A stretch of 64,000 nt of DNA from Flavobacterium album (lineage in GTDB: Bacteria; Bacteroidota; Bacteroidia; Flavobacteriales; Flavobacteriaceae), in the NCBI RefSeq assembly GCF_003096035.1, contig NZ_CP029186.1:819001-883000 (forward strand), read 5' to 3'. A program made the position numbers and the translations under genes. This document shows, one piece after another, positions 42,762-50,769 of the stretch. Each line of letters starts with the position of its first letter. The first letter of the stretch is position 1. The notes beneath the pieces were generated by a model, which did no database searches, was not told the origin of the DNA, and worked only from the letters and a program-made list of their open reading frames with translations.

Positions 42762-42821
42762 AGATTTCTCCTTCGTCGAAATGGAACAACATACTATTCC
42801 ATTTCGACGAAGGAGAAATCT
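42762..42821. repeat. Family E hairpin with a 25-bp perfect stem (E4)
   Basis: Left arm AGATTTCTCCTTCGTCGAAA plus TGGAA; the right arm is its exact reverse complement; loop of 10 nt. It lies between the divergent efflux operon and the end of the second RlpA-like gene. Confidence 0.8.
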
Positions 42822-42843
42822 CTATATTAATATCCGGAATAAA

Positions 42844-43218
42844 CTACTTCGCTACCTCAATAGACACCTTAATCTCGCCGTGGTTCTTATTGTCGGTGAT
42901 TTCCATGAAGGCTTTTTTGGTAAGGTCAATGTCTTTTCCGGCTGAGAAGGGGCCGCGATCGTTAACCGTTACTATAACTGATTTGCCATTGGCTAAATTA
43001 GTCACCTTTACTTTGGTGCCAAAAGCAAGTTTTTTGTGGGCTGCGGTATATTTGCTGTTGCTAAAGGTATCGCCATTTGCGGTTTTCTTTCCATTAAACT
43101 TATCGGCATAGTAACAGGCAATAGCTTTTTTATCATACGATGTAAAAGCACCTTTCGATGAAGAACAGCCTAATGCAATGATTGCGAATAAAAGAAGTGC
43201 AACGGCTTTTTTAACCAT
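42844..43218 (-). CDS. RlpA-family double-psi beta-barrel lipoprotein (second copy)
   Basis: 124 residues starting MVKKAVALLLFAIIALGCSS with lipobox LGCS. The single DPBB domain has CYYADKFNGKKTANGDTF, KLAFGTKVKVTNLANGKSVI and VNDRGPFSAGKDIDLTKKAF, i.e. the RlpA signature with the Asp of NDRGP. There is no SPOR domain, so septal targeting as in E. coli RlpA is not expected; a lytic transglycosylase role is known for some RlpA proteins and inferred here. It is a close paralogue of the upstream gene, 6 bp apart, and cotranscribed. Confidence 0.88.
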   Translation of the reverse strand: MVKKAVALLLFAIIALGCSSSKGAFTSYDKKAIACYYADKFNGKKTANGDTFSNSKYTAAHKKLAFGTKVKVTNLANGKSVIVTVNDRGPFSAGKDIDLTKKAFMEITDNKNHGEIKVSIEVAK

Positions 43219-43224
43219 AGAAGA

Positions 43225-43707
43225 TTATTTTTTGCCGATGATCTCCATTTTTACCTTAAAGCTGCCACTTCCTTTATTGGAAGCAATTTCCATAAAGGCG
43301 GCCTTGGTAAGGTCAATCTCAAGTTTTTTGCTGTAAGGGCCACGGTCGTTTACCTTTACATCAACAGATTTGCCGTTGGATTCGTTGGTTACGCGCACCA
43401 TAGTTCCGAAAGGAAGCTTCATATGGGCCGCAGTATAATTTTTGTTGTGGAAACGCTCGCCGCTGCTTGTTTTTTTACCGTTGAATTTATCGGCATAGTA
43501 GGTAGCCAGGGCGCTTTTTTTGTAGAGGGTTAGCTTTGGGGCTTCAGGTTTTTCAGCAATTGGTAGTGCAACCTCTGTAGTATCTGCCTTAGTGATGGCA
43601 GCAATTGTTTTTACATTCTCTTTTTTGGCAACGGGGGTAAATGTTGCAAAGCCAGTTATTATTACAAATAATAAAGCGGCACTAAAAATAAGACTACTAT
43701 TCTTCAT
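43225..43707 (-). CDS. RlpA-family double-psi beta-barrel exported protein (first copy)
   Basis: 160 residues with an N-terminal membrane/signal segment (LIFSAALLFVIITGFATF) not followed by a lipobox cysteine, then a ~45-residue linker rich in Ala, Glu and Pro, then a DPBB domain (ATYYADKFNGKKTSSGERFH, VKVNDRGPYSKKLEIDLTKA). The domain is about 60% similar by eye to that of the downstream gene, indicating tandem duplication, but the anchoring differs (periplasmic or inner-membrane tether versus lipoprotein). Confidence 0.87.
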   Translation of the reverse strand: MKNSSLIFSAALLFVIITGFATFTPVAKKENVKTIAAITKADTTEVALPIAEKPEAPKLTLYKKSALATYYADKFNGKKTSSGERFHNKNYTAAHMKLPFGTMVRVTNESNGKSVDVKVNDRGPYSKKLEIDLTKAAFMEIASNKGSGSFKVKMEIIGKK

Positions 43708-43754
43708 AATAATTTATTTAGGTCCTTTCATTAAACAAATAACATGCCATGGAT

Positions 43755-43772
43755 TAAAAAAGCCCCTGAGGG
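43755..43772 (-). terminator. Intrinsic terminator after the four-helix membrane protein gene
   Basis: Minus strand GCCCTCAGGGGC hairpin followed by six Ts, 14 bp past the stop. Confidence 0.7.
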
Positions 43773-43785
43773 CCTGGAAGTTAGC

Positions 43786-44226
43786 TTAACCTAACCATTG
43801 ATCGTACGGTATCCTGCTTAAAAGCAAAATCAATCCTATAGCATATAAATATCCGATATTCTTAAATTTTTTGCCGGCATCACCGGTCCTTTTGTGTTTT
43901 GACCATCCTATTGTGATAAGGGTGATGGCTATCAAATTTACAAGCGGGTGCTCTACAAGCAGCAAACGCAGGTGACTGTCTTTCATTACTGCTCCCATGC
44001 CTGCGGCCTTAGCGGCTTCCATTGCAGGGGAAACAAAAATCAATACCAATCCCAAAACAAACTGTACGTGCGTAAAGATCAGGGCGATCATAGATATCTG
44101 CCTGTCTTTCGGCAGGAAAGCCCTCTTAGAAGCAAGGCCCATAAAGGCATTTAAAACTGCTATGAAAAGCAACCCTAACACTGCAAAAGCCCAATAGGAA
44201 TGAAGCTCTAAAACACCCTGGTACAT
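43786..44226 (-). CDS. Four-helix inner-membrane protein of unknown function
   Basis: 146 residues, start MYQGVLELHSYWAFAVLGLL. Four hydrophobic helices: HSYWAFAVLGLLFIAVLNAF, ISMIALIFTHVQFVLGLVLI, LLLVEHPLVNLIAITLITIG and NIGYLYAIGLILLLSRIP. Histidines in helices one, two and three (HSYW, FTHVQ, VEHPL) could bind haem in the manner of b-type cytochromes, but this is only an impression. An in-frame ATG at 44280 exists, but the promoter at 44251-44280 places the start site after it, so 44226 is used. Monocistronic, with its own terminator. Confidence 0.78.
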   Translation of the reverse strand: MYQGVLELHSYWAFAVLGLLFIAVLNAFMGLASKRAFLPKDRQISMIALIFTHVQFVLGLVLIFVSPAMEAAKAAGMGAVMKDSHLRLLLVEHPLVNLIAITLITIGWSKHKRTGDAGKKFKNIGYLYAIGLILLLSRIPYDQWLG

Positions 44227-44250
44227 AGTTTTTCTGATTTTTAGGAAAGG

Positions 44251-44280
44251 CAAATATAACACATTACGTACGAAATCCAA
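44251..44280 (-). promoter_or_regulatory. Promoter of the four-helix membrane protein gene
   Basis: Minus strand TTG (44280-44278), 19-nt spacer, TATATTTG (44258-44251): exact consensus. It decides the start codon at 44226. Confidence 0.75.
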
Positions 44281-44370
44281 GCCAAAAAAACCTGTTAATT
44301 AGTTGTTAACGGTAGTTTAGAGGCTGTATAAGAACGAATTATACTTAAAAATTTAATGACCGGGTTCAAA

Positions 44371-44408
44371 CAAAAACCCCACGGTTTACAGTGAACCGCG
44401 GGGTTTTT
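44371..44408 (-). terminator. Terminator of the DUF3108-TDO-M23-pgi operon
   Basis: AACCCC-A-CGGTT / AACCG-C-GGGGTT hairpin (44375-44405), T-rich on both strands, 26 bp beyond the pgi stop. Confidence 0.85.
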
Positions 44409-44430
44409 TAAATGGTATGTGGGTGGTAAA

Positions 44431-46071
44431 TTACTTGCCCAAAAAAGTTTTCAACAACAGGGTTGTAGAACCGTCATGCTGCTTTACTTCGCCTGTATTT
44501 ATTTCGTCAAGAATAGAATTTGCCAGCTGCTTGCCCAGCTCTACACCCCACTGGTCGTAGCTGAAAATATTCCAGATCACGCCCTGCACGAATATCTTGT
44601 GCTCGTATAGCGCCACGAGGGAGCCAAGCGTTTCCGGTGTAAGCTTTTTGATCAATAAAGTATTGGTTGGCTTGTTGCCTGCGAATACTTTAAACGGCAG
44701 TAAATAATCGGCTTTTTCGCCGGTTACACCCTGCTTGTCGAATTCTGCTTTTACCTGCGCTTCGGTCTTGCCGTTGAGCAAGGCTTCGGTTTGTGCAAAG
44801 AAGTTGGACATCAGTTTATCGTGATGGTCTTTATTGCCATGAAGCGGCTCGATAAAGCCAATGAAATCGGTCGGGATAAGCTTCGTTCCCTGGTGGATCA
44901 GCTGGAAGAATGCGTGCTGCGAGTTAGTTCCCGGCTCGCCCCAGATGATGGTGCCTGTCTGGTAATTTACCGGGTTGCCATCACGGCCAACGCTTTTGCC
45001 GTTGCTTTCCATGATACCCTGCTGCAGGTATGGCGCCAGCTTTTGCAAATATTGCGTATACGGTATCAGCGCCTCGCTTTCGGCACCAAATAAGTTGTTG
45101 TACCAGATACTCAGCAAGGCCAGTACAACCGGAATGTTTTTATCGAATTCAGCGGTGCGGAAATGCTCATCCATATCATGCGCGCCTTTCAGGAGGCCGT
45201 CGAAATTATCATAGCCTACTGCCAATGCGATGGTAAGACCAACGGCACTCCACAACGAGAAACGTCCGCCAACCCAGTCCCACATTGGGAAAATGTTATT
45301 TTCGTCGATGCCAAATTGCGTCACTTTTTGGATATTGGTCGATACGGCCACAAAATGCTTTGCTACATCTTCCTGCTTTGCCGTAGTAAGGAACCATTCC
45401 CTTGCAGTTTCGGCATTGGTTAGGGTTTCCTGTGTAGTGAAAGTTTTAGATGCAATGACAAACAGCGTTGTTTCCGGATTAAGACCTTTAAGGCTTTCCA
45501 TCACGTGGTCGCCGTCTACATTCGATATAAAACGAACATTAAGGTGGTTCTTGTAGAATTTCAATGATTCCACTACCATAGCCGGGCCAAGGTCGGACCC
45601 GCCGATACCTATATTAACCACATCGGTAAATGCTTTGCCCGTATAGCCTTTTTTGCTTCCGCTAATGATGGCATCGCAAAACTGCTTTATTTTATTTTTT
45701 ACCGAATAGATCTCGGGCATTACATTAACGCCATCAACCTTTACGGATGCATTTTCAGGCGCCCTGAGGGCCGTATGCAGTACTGCCCTGCCTTCGGTAC
45801 GGTTTATGGCATCGCCGCCAAAATAGCTTTCTATAGCGCCTGTCAGGCCAACTTCCTTTGCCAGGGACTGAAGCAGGCTTAAGGTTTTATCGTTTACGAT
45901 GTTCTTTGAGTAATCTACAAGGAAGTCGTTCCATTTAATGTGGAATTTTTCTGCCCTGCTGTTGTCGGTGGCAAACATTTCCTTCATCGATGCATATTGC
46001 ATTTCAGAAAAGTGTTCACGCAATCCCTGCCATGCGGCGGTACCGGACGGATTGATATTTTGTAGTGCCAT
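44431..46071 (-). CDS. pgi: Glucose-6-phosphate isomerase
   Basis: 546 residues; interconverts glucose 6-phosphate and fructose 6-phosphate. Signatures are [30 protein letters not shown], and [16 protein letters not shown]. The catalytic region [18 protein letters not shown] carries the Glu and His. Full length, E. coli-type. It is the last gene of a four-gene operon, 6 bp after the M23 gene, and is followed by a strong terminator. Confidence 0.96.
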   Translation of the reverse strand: MALQNINPSGTAAWQGLREHFSEMQYASMKEMFATDNSRAEKFHIKWNDFLVDYSKNIVNDKTLSLLQSLAKEVGLTGAIESYFGGDAINRTEGRAVLHTALRAPENASVKVDGVNVMPEIYSVKNKIKQFCDAIISGSKKGYTGKAFTDVVNIGIGGSDLGPAMVVESLKFYKNHLNVRFISNVDGDHVMESLKGLNPETTLFVIASKTFTTQETLTNAETAREWFLTTAKQEDVAKHFVAVSTNIQKVTQFGIDENNIFPMWDWVGGRFSLWSAVGLTIALAVGYDNFDGLLKGAHDMDEHFRTAEFDKNIPVVLALLSIWYNNLFGAESEALIPYTQYLQKLAPYLQQGIMESNGKSVGRDGNPVNYQTGTIIWGEPGTNSQHAFFQLIHQGTKLIPTDFIGFIEPLHGNKDHHDKLMSNFFAQTEALLNGKTEAQVKAEFDKQGVTGEKADYLLPFKVFAGNKPTNTLLIKKLTPETLGSLVALYEHKIFVQGVIWNIFSYDQWGVELGKQLANSILDEINTGEVKQHDGSTTLLLKTFLGK

Positions 46072-46077
46072 GTGAAT

Positions 46078-47316
46078 TTATTGTTTGAATTTGATGTTCG
46101 AAATACTGTCAAGCTCTTTTTTAAGCGGTGTCATGTAGGCGATAAACCGTGGTTTATGCTTTGCCGACATCGGTTCGGAACTTGGAAGCTTTTGCCTTAG
46201 CGCGTCTACCTGTACGCCATTTTTCCAGAAACGGTAGCATACGTGCGGGCCGGTTGCCAGGCCGGTACTGCCTACCAGGCCAATAATATCGCCCTGACTT
46301 ACGCGCTGCCCCTGGCGCACCTTTATTTTAGACATGTGCAGGTATTGGGTAGAATAGGTTCCGTTGTGCCTCACTTTAACAAAATTGCCGTTACCCGATG
46401 TATACCCAGTGCGCTCTACAACGCCATTAGCTGTTGTCATGATGGGCGTACCCTGCGGGGCGGCATAGTCGGTACCGTTGTGGGCTTTCCATTGCTGCTG
46501 TACGGGGTGGAAACGCCTTGGGGAAAAACGGGAAGTTATATGGCTGAATTTCAATGGCGCTTTCAGGAACATGCTTTTCAGCACTTTGCCTTCTTCGTCA
46601 TAATAATCGGACCGCTTTGAATTTTCATCCTGCTTAAAAGGGAAGGCGTATATTTTTTTGCCTTTATATTCAAAATAAGAGGCTTCTATGCTTTCGATGC
46701 CGGCATATTCGGTTCCGTCGATATATTTTTCGTTTACAGCAACGGCAAACTTATCGCCTTTCTGTATCTTAAAGAAGTCGATGCTCCAGGCATATATCTC
46801 AGAGAGTTCGTGTGCCAGCGCGGGGCTTGCGCCTGCTTCAGCGAGCGTTTCGGCCAGTGAGCCCTCAATTTCTGCCGCAATTACCCTTCGTTTTATGGTT
46901 ACCGGCTTTACCGTTTTGTAGGCTTTGGCAATAGAATCGCGGAGGTCGACCACATAATAGCTCAGGTTATCAGGCTGGTATATAAAAACCTGCAGCTTAT
47001 TGGGCGCATGTTTTTGCTTAAGCATGGTAAAAGGCTTGCCTACGCGGATATTGCGGAGGTCGAAAGAGTCCTTGATTGCTTCGGTAACCTTGTGCACCTG
47101 CGCCGCGTCATACCCCTCATCGCCCAAAAGCTTCCCAAAAGTATCGCCATTCTCAATAGTATCGTGCACTACTTTAAAATCGTTAAGGGTAAAGCCAAAT
47201 TCTTTCGTAATGACTTCTTTCTTAACAATGGCCGGCTTTGTTTTTTCGGTTTTATCCTCTTCTTTTTTACAGGCAATCAGCGTTAACAGTACCAGTATGG
47301 CGCTTAAATACTTCAA
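46078..47316 (-). CDS. M23-family peptidoglycan endopeptidase-like lipoprotein
   Basis: 412 residues, lipoprotein signal MKYLSAILVLLTLIACKKEE. A LysM/OapA-like N-terminal part (NGDTFGKLLGDEGYDAAQVH) precedes a C-terminal LytM domain. In it His279 and Asp283 (AHNGTDYAAPQGTP) are zinc ligands, His327 (YLHMSKI) and His358 are the catalytic positions, but the third ligand of the usual HxH pair is Cys360 (TGPHVCYRFWKNG). The Cys may bind zinc in place of His. The domain order is that of MepM-type cell-wall hydrolases. Third gene of the operon, 20 bp after the TDO gene. Confidence 0.88.
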   Translation of the reverse strand: MKYLSAILVLLTLIACKKEEDKTEKTKPAIVKKEVITKEFGFTLNDFKVVHDTIENGDTFGKLLGDEGYDAAQVHKVTEAIKDSFDLRNIRVGKPFTMLKQKHAPNKLQVFIYQPDNLSYYVVDLRDSIAKAYKTVKPVTIKRRVIAAEIEGSLAETLAEAGASPALAHELSEIYAWSIDFFKIQKGDKFAVAVNEKYIDGTEYAGIESIEASYFEYKGKKIYAFPFKQDENSKRSDYYDEEGKVLKSMFLKAPLKFSHITSRFSPRRFHPVQQQWKAHNGTDYAAPQGTPIMTTANGVVERTGYTSGNGNFVKVRHNGTYSTQYLHMSKIKVRQGQRVSQGDIIGLVGSTGLATGPHVCYRFWKNGVQVDALRQKLPSSEPMSAKHKPRFIAYMTPLKKELDSISNIKFKQ

Positions 47317-47336
47317 TGGTCTTCTCCTTTATTCAG

Positions 47337-48269
47337 TTATACATTTTCCCCCCATGACTTCAGCTCTTCTTCACTCCAAAGCTCAGGGAAAAATATCCTT
47401 CTTTGGTATTTGGGATGCATGTACTTCTTCCAGTCGCTCCCGCCCGTAGCCTCCTGCGGCCCGGAAACGCTCTCTATATATTTTTTTGCTGTATTCAGGT
47501 GGCCCATTACCCAGGTAACATTTACCGTGTAGTCGTAATGGCGCATCGCTTTTATCAGCATCGAATCTTTTTGTGCATCTTCCGGCAGCTGCCTGAATTT
47601 TTTCCAGATGTTGATGGTATTGTATTCTTCCATAAAGCGGAGGAACTCGCCTTTATATTTCCGTTCGAATTCGGCCAGGAGGAAGCTTTTCTCACCGGTC
47701 TTATAGTCTTTCCCGGCTGCCTGCCAATACAGGTGCTCGAAAGCATGCTCATAGGGCGTATTACGGTCTATAGTAGCGCGGAAACGGTAATCTATAAGAT
47801 TAATAAGGTCGGTACTGGCAAATTCGATAAGGCGGTATTGTGCGCTCTGGAATCCGCTGGCCGGTGTGAGGGTATTGCGGAACTTCATGTACTGCTCTAC
47901 CTGCATGCCATCGCCCATGATATCGAATGAGGTGGTAAGCATATCGAAATAGCGGCTGATGCGCATCAGCTTTTCTGTAAAAAAAGAAGTGGAAGGAGCT
48001 TCGTTGTGGCAAAGCTGCTCCACTTCCCATAATATCATTTTAAACAACAGCTCATTGATCTGGTGGTACATGATAAACACCATCTCATCAGGCAGTGTTG
48101 TGCGCTGTATCTGCAAATTGAGCAGCGCGTCGGTATTTATATAATCCCAATACGTAATAGGCTTAGACCACAGCAGCCCTTCAAGGTGCGTTTCGGTCTT
48201 TTGGTTTATCGCCTGAAATTTTTTATCAATTTCATTCAGTGTGTCCAGTATTGGGGTTGTTAGCTCCAT
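47337..48269 (-). CDS. Tryptophan 2,3-dioxygenase-family protein
   Basis: 310 residues of the haem-dependent dioxygenase family that opens the indole ring to N-formylkynurenine. FIMYHQINELLFKMILWEVE carries the distal-pocket His and the conserved WE, SGFQSAQYRLIEF is the substrate-side motif and NVTWVMGHLNTAKKYI contains the proximal haem-ligand His. Homologues of this shorter Bacteroidota type are annotated as tryptophan 2,3-dioxygenase, but I cannot exclude a different indole substrate. Second gene of the operon, 8 bp after DUF3108. Confidence 0.85.
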   Translation of the reverse strand: MELTTPILDTLNEIDKKFQAINQKTETHLEGLLWSKPITYWDYINTDALLNLQIQRTTLPDEMVFIMYHQINELLFKMILWEVEQLCHNEAPSTSFFTEKLMRISRYFDMLTTSFDIMGDGMQVEQYMKFRNTLTPASGFQSAQYRLIEFASTDLINLIDYRFRATIDRNTPYEHAFEHLYWQAAGKDYKTGEKSFLLAEFERKYKGEFLRFMEEYNTINIWKKFRQLPEDAQKDSMLIKAMRHYDYTVNVTWVMGHLNTAKKYIESVSGPQEATGGSDWKKYMHPKYQRRIFFPELWSEEELKSWGENV

Positions 48270-48277
48270 TGCTTATT

Positions 48278-49042
48278 TTACTTTTTTGCTGTGAACGGGT
48301 GGGCAAGCCCTCTGTATGAGTCAAGGTCTGCTTTTAATGACCCCACCGCCAGGCTCGCCTTAATCCTTAACGGCACTTTATTTTCGTCGTCTGAAACCCA
48401 GACAGTTAAACTCTCTTCTTCCTTAAATACACGGCCTGCCTGTACAAGTGGCCTGAATATCATTGTGGAAACGGTTCCAAATTTAGTTTTTAAATTTTCC
48501 CTGCCAATGAATTTCAGCTTAAATTTTATCACCTCATCGTCAAAAAACATATCAAGCGATATTGATTCGCCTACTTTCAGCTTATCGATATTCGGGTGGT
48601 TCCTTAGGTAGTAAAACGCCGATACCACATCCTGCACATTTTCTGTAACCGAATAGGTCTTCTCGTTCTTGGCTTTATAATCCTTTACCGTCACCGTGTT
48701 ATTTGACTGCTGGAAAAAAGATTCCTGGTGCTTTGTATATCCGCCCTCGTCAATTTTCCTAAGCGCCTGGTAGGGCTTACCGGTAGCTTTATCAAAGTAG
48801 CTTTCGTAATTATCCTGTACCTTGAAGAAAAACTTTGTCATCCCGGTGGTGTACCCGTTCCCTACAACGTGGTGGATCTTCTTATTGTTCCTTACTGCCT
48901 CCTTAACCTCAAGGGTGGCATACCCGGCATTTACGACACCATAATGTATTCGGAACTTAAAATATTCCCCCGTCGTAAAGGCTCCTTGTGAAAAAGCATT
49001 GCAGGCAGAAAGAAGCAAGATCATTGCTATCAATTTTCTCAT
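48278..49042 (-). CDS. DUF3108-domain exported protein
   Basis: 254 residues with signal peptide MRKLIAMILLLSACNAFSQG. The mature part is beta-rich throughout (FKFRIHYGVVNAGYATLEVK, DNYESYFDKATGKPYQALRK, MIFRPLVQAGRVFKEEESLT, VWVSDDENKVPLRIKASL), the DUF3108 pattern of periplasmic beta-sandwich proteins. The frame is open to 49123, but the start at 49042 follows the promoter and gives a signal peptide. First gene of a four-gene operon. Role unknown; the related YtfK/lipid-carrier-like functions proposed for DUF3108 are not established. Confidence 0.85.
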   Translation of the reverse strand: MRKLIAMILLLSACNAFSQGAFTTGEYFKFRIHYGVVNAGYATLEVKEAVRNNKKIHHVVGNGYTTGMTKFFFKVQDNYESYFDKATGKPYQALRKIDEGGYTKHQESFFQQSNNTVTVKDYKAKNEKTYSVTENVQDVVSAFYYLRNHPNIDKLKVGESISLDMFFDDEVIKFKLKFIGRENLKTKFGTVSTMIFRPLVQAGRVFKEEESLTVWVSDDENKVPLRIKASLAVGSLKADLDSYRGLAHPFTAKK

Positions 49043-49093
49043 AGTAATTTTTTTTGTTTTTTGTGGATACACCCATAAATGCAATTTCTGTTC

Positions 49094-49123
49094 CAAAAAT
49101 ACTAAACAAAAAAACCCAGTCAA
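49094..49123 (-). promoter_or_regulatory. Promoter of the DUF3108-TDO-M23-pgi operon
   Basis: Minus strand TTG (49123-49121), 19-nt spacer, TATTTTTG (49101-49094). The -33 part overlaps the hppD terminator hairpin, so the two elements share DNA. Confidence 0.65.
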
Positions 49124-49141
49124 AATAATGACCGGGTTTTT
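49110..49141 (-). terminator. Intrinsic terminator after hppD
   Basis: ACCCAGTCA / TGACCGGGT stem (one mismatch) with a 6-nt loop at 49114-49137, T-run on both strands. It lies about 205 bp beyond the hppD stop; the intervening AT-rich stretch has no gene. Confidence 0.7.
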
Positions 49142-49344
49142 ATGCTATTAACCAACCAAAAAACTATAAATTATGAAAAATTTACTTTACAAATCCGAAG
49201 GCCTATGAACTCCTCCTTTTTGCGAGTGCAAAGGTATGTGTTTTTTGAAGAATTATTTCTTAAAATTCAACTTTAACACGTTTTGTTTAAAAAACAACCT
49301 TTTGATTGGTCTAAAATTATATATCTTTCAAAAAAAAGAGATTT

Positions 49345-50505
49345 TTATAACGTTCCTCTTAATGCCTGTTCGCGTTCTATGCTCTCAAACAGCGCTTTAA
49401 AGTTTCCGGCGCCAAATCCGCGGGCACCCATACGCTGAATTATTTCATAAAAAAGCGTTGGCCTGTCCTCTACCGGTTTTGTGAATATCTGCAACAGGTA
49501 GCCTTCCTCATCGGCATCGATCATGATACCCAGTTGCTCCAGTACTGCCATGTCTTCCTTCATCATGCCCATGTGCTTTCCAAGGCGTTCCGGTATGGCT
49601 TCATAATAAGCATGCGGCGGACGTGAAAGGAACTCTACCCCCCTCGACTTCAGGTCGGATACCGTTGTGATGATATCATCGGTAGCGATAGCTATGTGCT
49701 GAACGCCCGGGCCGCCGTAAAAATCAAGGTATTCCTCGATCTGCGACCTTTTCTTTCCTTCAGCCGGCTCGTTGATCGGGAACTTGATCCTTCCGTTGCC
49801 ATTGGACATCACCTTACTCATCAGCGCAGAATATTCAGTATTGATCTGCTTGTCGTCAAAAGAAAGGAAGTTCACAAAGCCCATAACATCCTCATACCAT
49901 TTTACCCAGGTATTCATCTCGTTCCAGCCTACGTTGCCCACCATGTGGTCTACATACTTAAGGCCGGTCGGTGCAGGGTTATAGTCGCTCTTCCATTCGC
50001 GGTAACCCGGAAGGAAAACGCCATTGTAGTTTTTGCGCTCTACAAACATGTGTACTGTTTCACCATAGGTATAGATACCGGCACGCACCACTTCGCCAAA
50101 TTCGTCTTTCTCAACAGTCGGCTCCATGAATACCTTTGCTCCGCGTTTCGTGGTCTCTTCAAACGACTGGCGGGCATCTTCCACCCAAAGAGCTACTACC
50201 TTCACACCATCACCATGCTTTACAATATGGTCATTTAGCGGAGAATCGGCAGTAAGGGGCGTAGTAAGCACGATGCGGATTTTGTCCTGCACCAGCACAT
50301 ACGAAGCGCGGTCCTTCAGGCCTGTTTCCAAACCGGCATACGCCAGGGACTGGTAGCCAAAGGCTGTTTTATAATAATGCGCTGCCTGTTTTGCATTACC
50401 CACAATGAATTCTACATAATCCGTACCCATCAGCGGAAGGAAATCCTGCGCGCCTTCAAATATCTTCTCGAGTCCGTACTCGACACTTTTAACTTCTTTT
50501 TCCAT
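49345..50505 (-). CDS. hppD: 4-hydroxyphenylpyruvate dioxygenase
   Basis: 386 residues; non-haem iron enzyme converting 4-hydroxyphenylpyruvate to homogentisate in tyrosine breakdown. Iron ligands are His in LKYVDHMVGNVGWNEM, His in GGPGVQHIAIATDDII and Glu in RPTLFYEIIQRMGARGFG. The C-terminal helix typical of HPPD is present. Next gene upstream on the same strand is hmgA, which uses its product. A short palindrome (50523-50543) lies in its leader. Confidence 0.96.
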   Translation of the reverse strand: MEKEVKSVEYGLEKIFEGAQDFLPLMGTDYVEFIVGNAKQAAHYYKTAFGYQSLAYAGLETGLKDRASYVLVQDKIRIVLTTPLTADSPLNDHIVKHGDGVKVVALWVEDARQSFEETTKRGAKVFMEPTVEKDEFGEVVRAGIYTYGETVHMFVERKNYNGVFLPGYREWKSDYNPAPTGLKYVDHMVGNVGWNEMNTWVKWYEDVMGFVNFLSFDDKQINTEYSALMSKVMSNGNGRIKFPINEPAEGKKRSQIEEYLDFYGGPGVQHIAIATDDIITTVSDLKSRGVEFLSRPPHAYYEAIPERLGKHMGMMKEDMAVLEQLGIMIDADEEGYLLQIFTKPVEDRPTLFYEIIQRMGARGFGAGNFKALFESIEREQALRGTL

Positions 50506-50522
50506 TTAGTTTATGTTTTTAT

Positions 50523-50543
50523 TAACTGACAAGGAGTCAGTTA
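50523..50543. promoter_or_regulatory. Palindrome in the hppD leader
   Basis: TAACTGAC / GTCAGTTA (8-bp perfect arms, 5-nt spacer), 18 bp upstream of the hppD ATG. Candidate regulator site or small leader hairpin. Confidence 0.45.
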
Positions 50544-50610
50544 TAGCCTCAACCCTACCCTTCTCGGGAATTGGGATGTGAAAATTGTTGTTGTTTATTT
50601 TGTTTATTTT

Positions 50611-50769
50611 CCTCTCCCCTGCCCTCTCCAAAGGAGAGGGAGCTGGGATGGATATTGAGAACGCTATTATAATAACCTATTTATACTGACTGTATGACCA
50701 GGTAATTAAGCTTCCGGCAAGAGTGTTACGCTCCGTCACCCTCTCCTTTGGAGAGGGCCGGGGAGAGGA
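50611..50769. repeat. Inverted pair of family A repeats (A6, A7) between hppD and hmgA
   Basis: Left arm starts CCTCTCCCCTGCCCTCTCC and the right arm (50740-50769) is its reverse complement with one mismatch in 30; spacer about 99 bp. Each arm holds a CCCTCTCC / GGAGAGGG hairpin. The right arm ends exactly at the hmgA stop codon (50770-50772). Confidence 0.75.
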
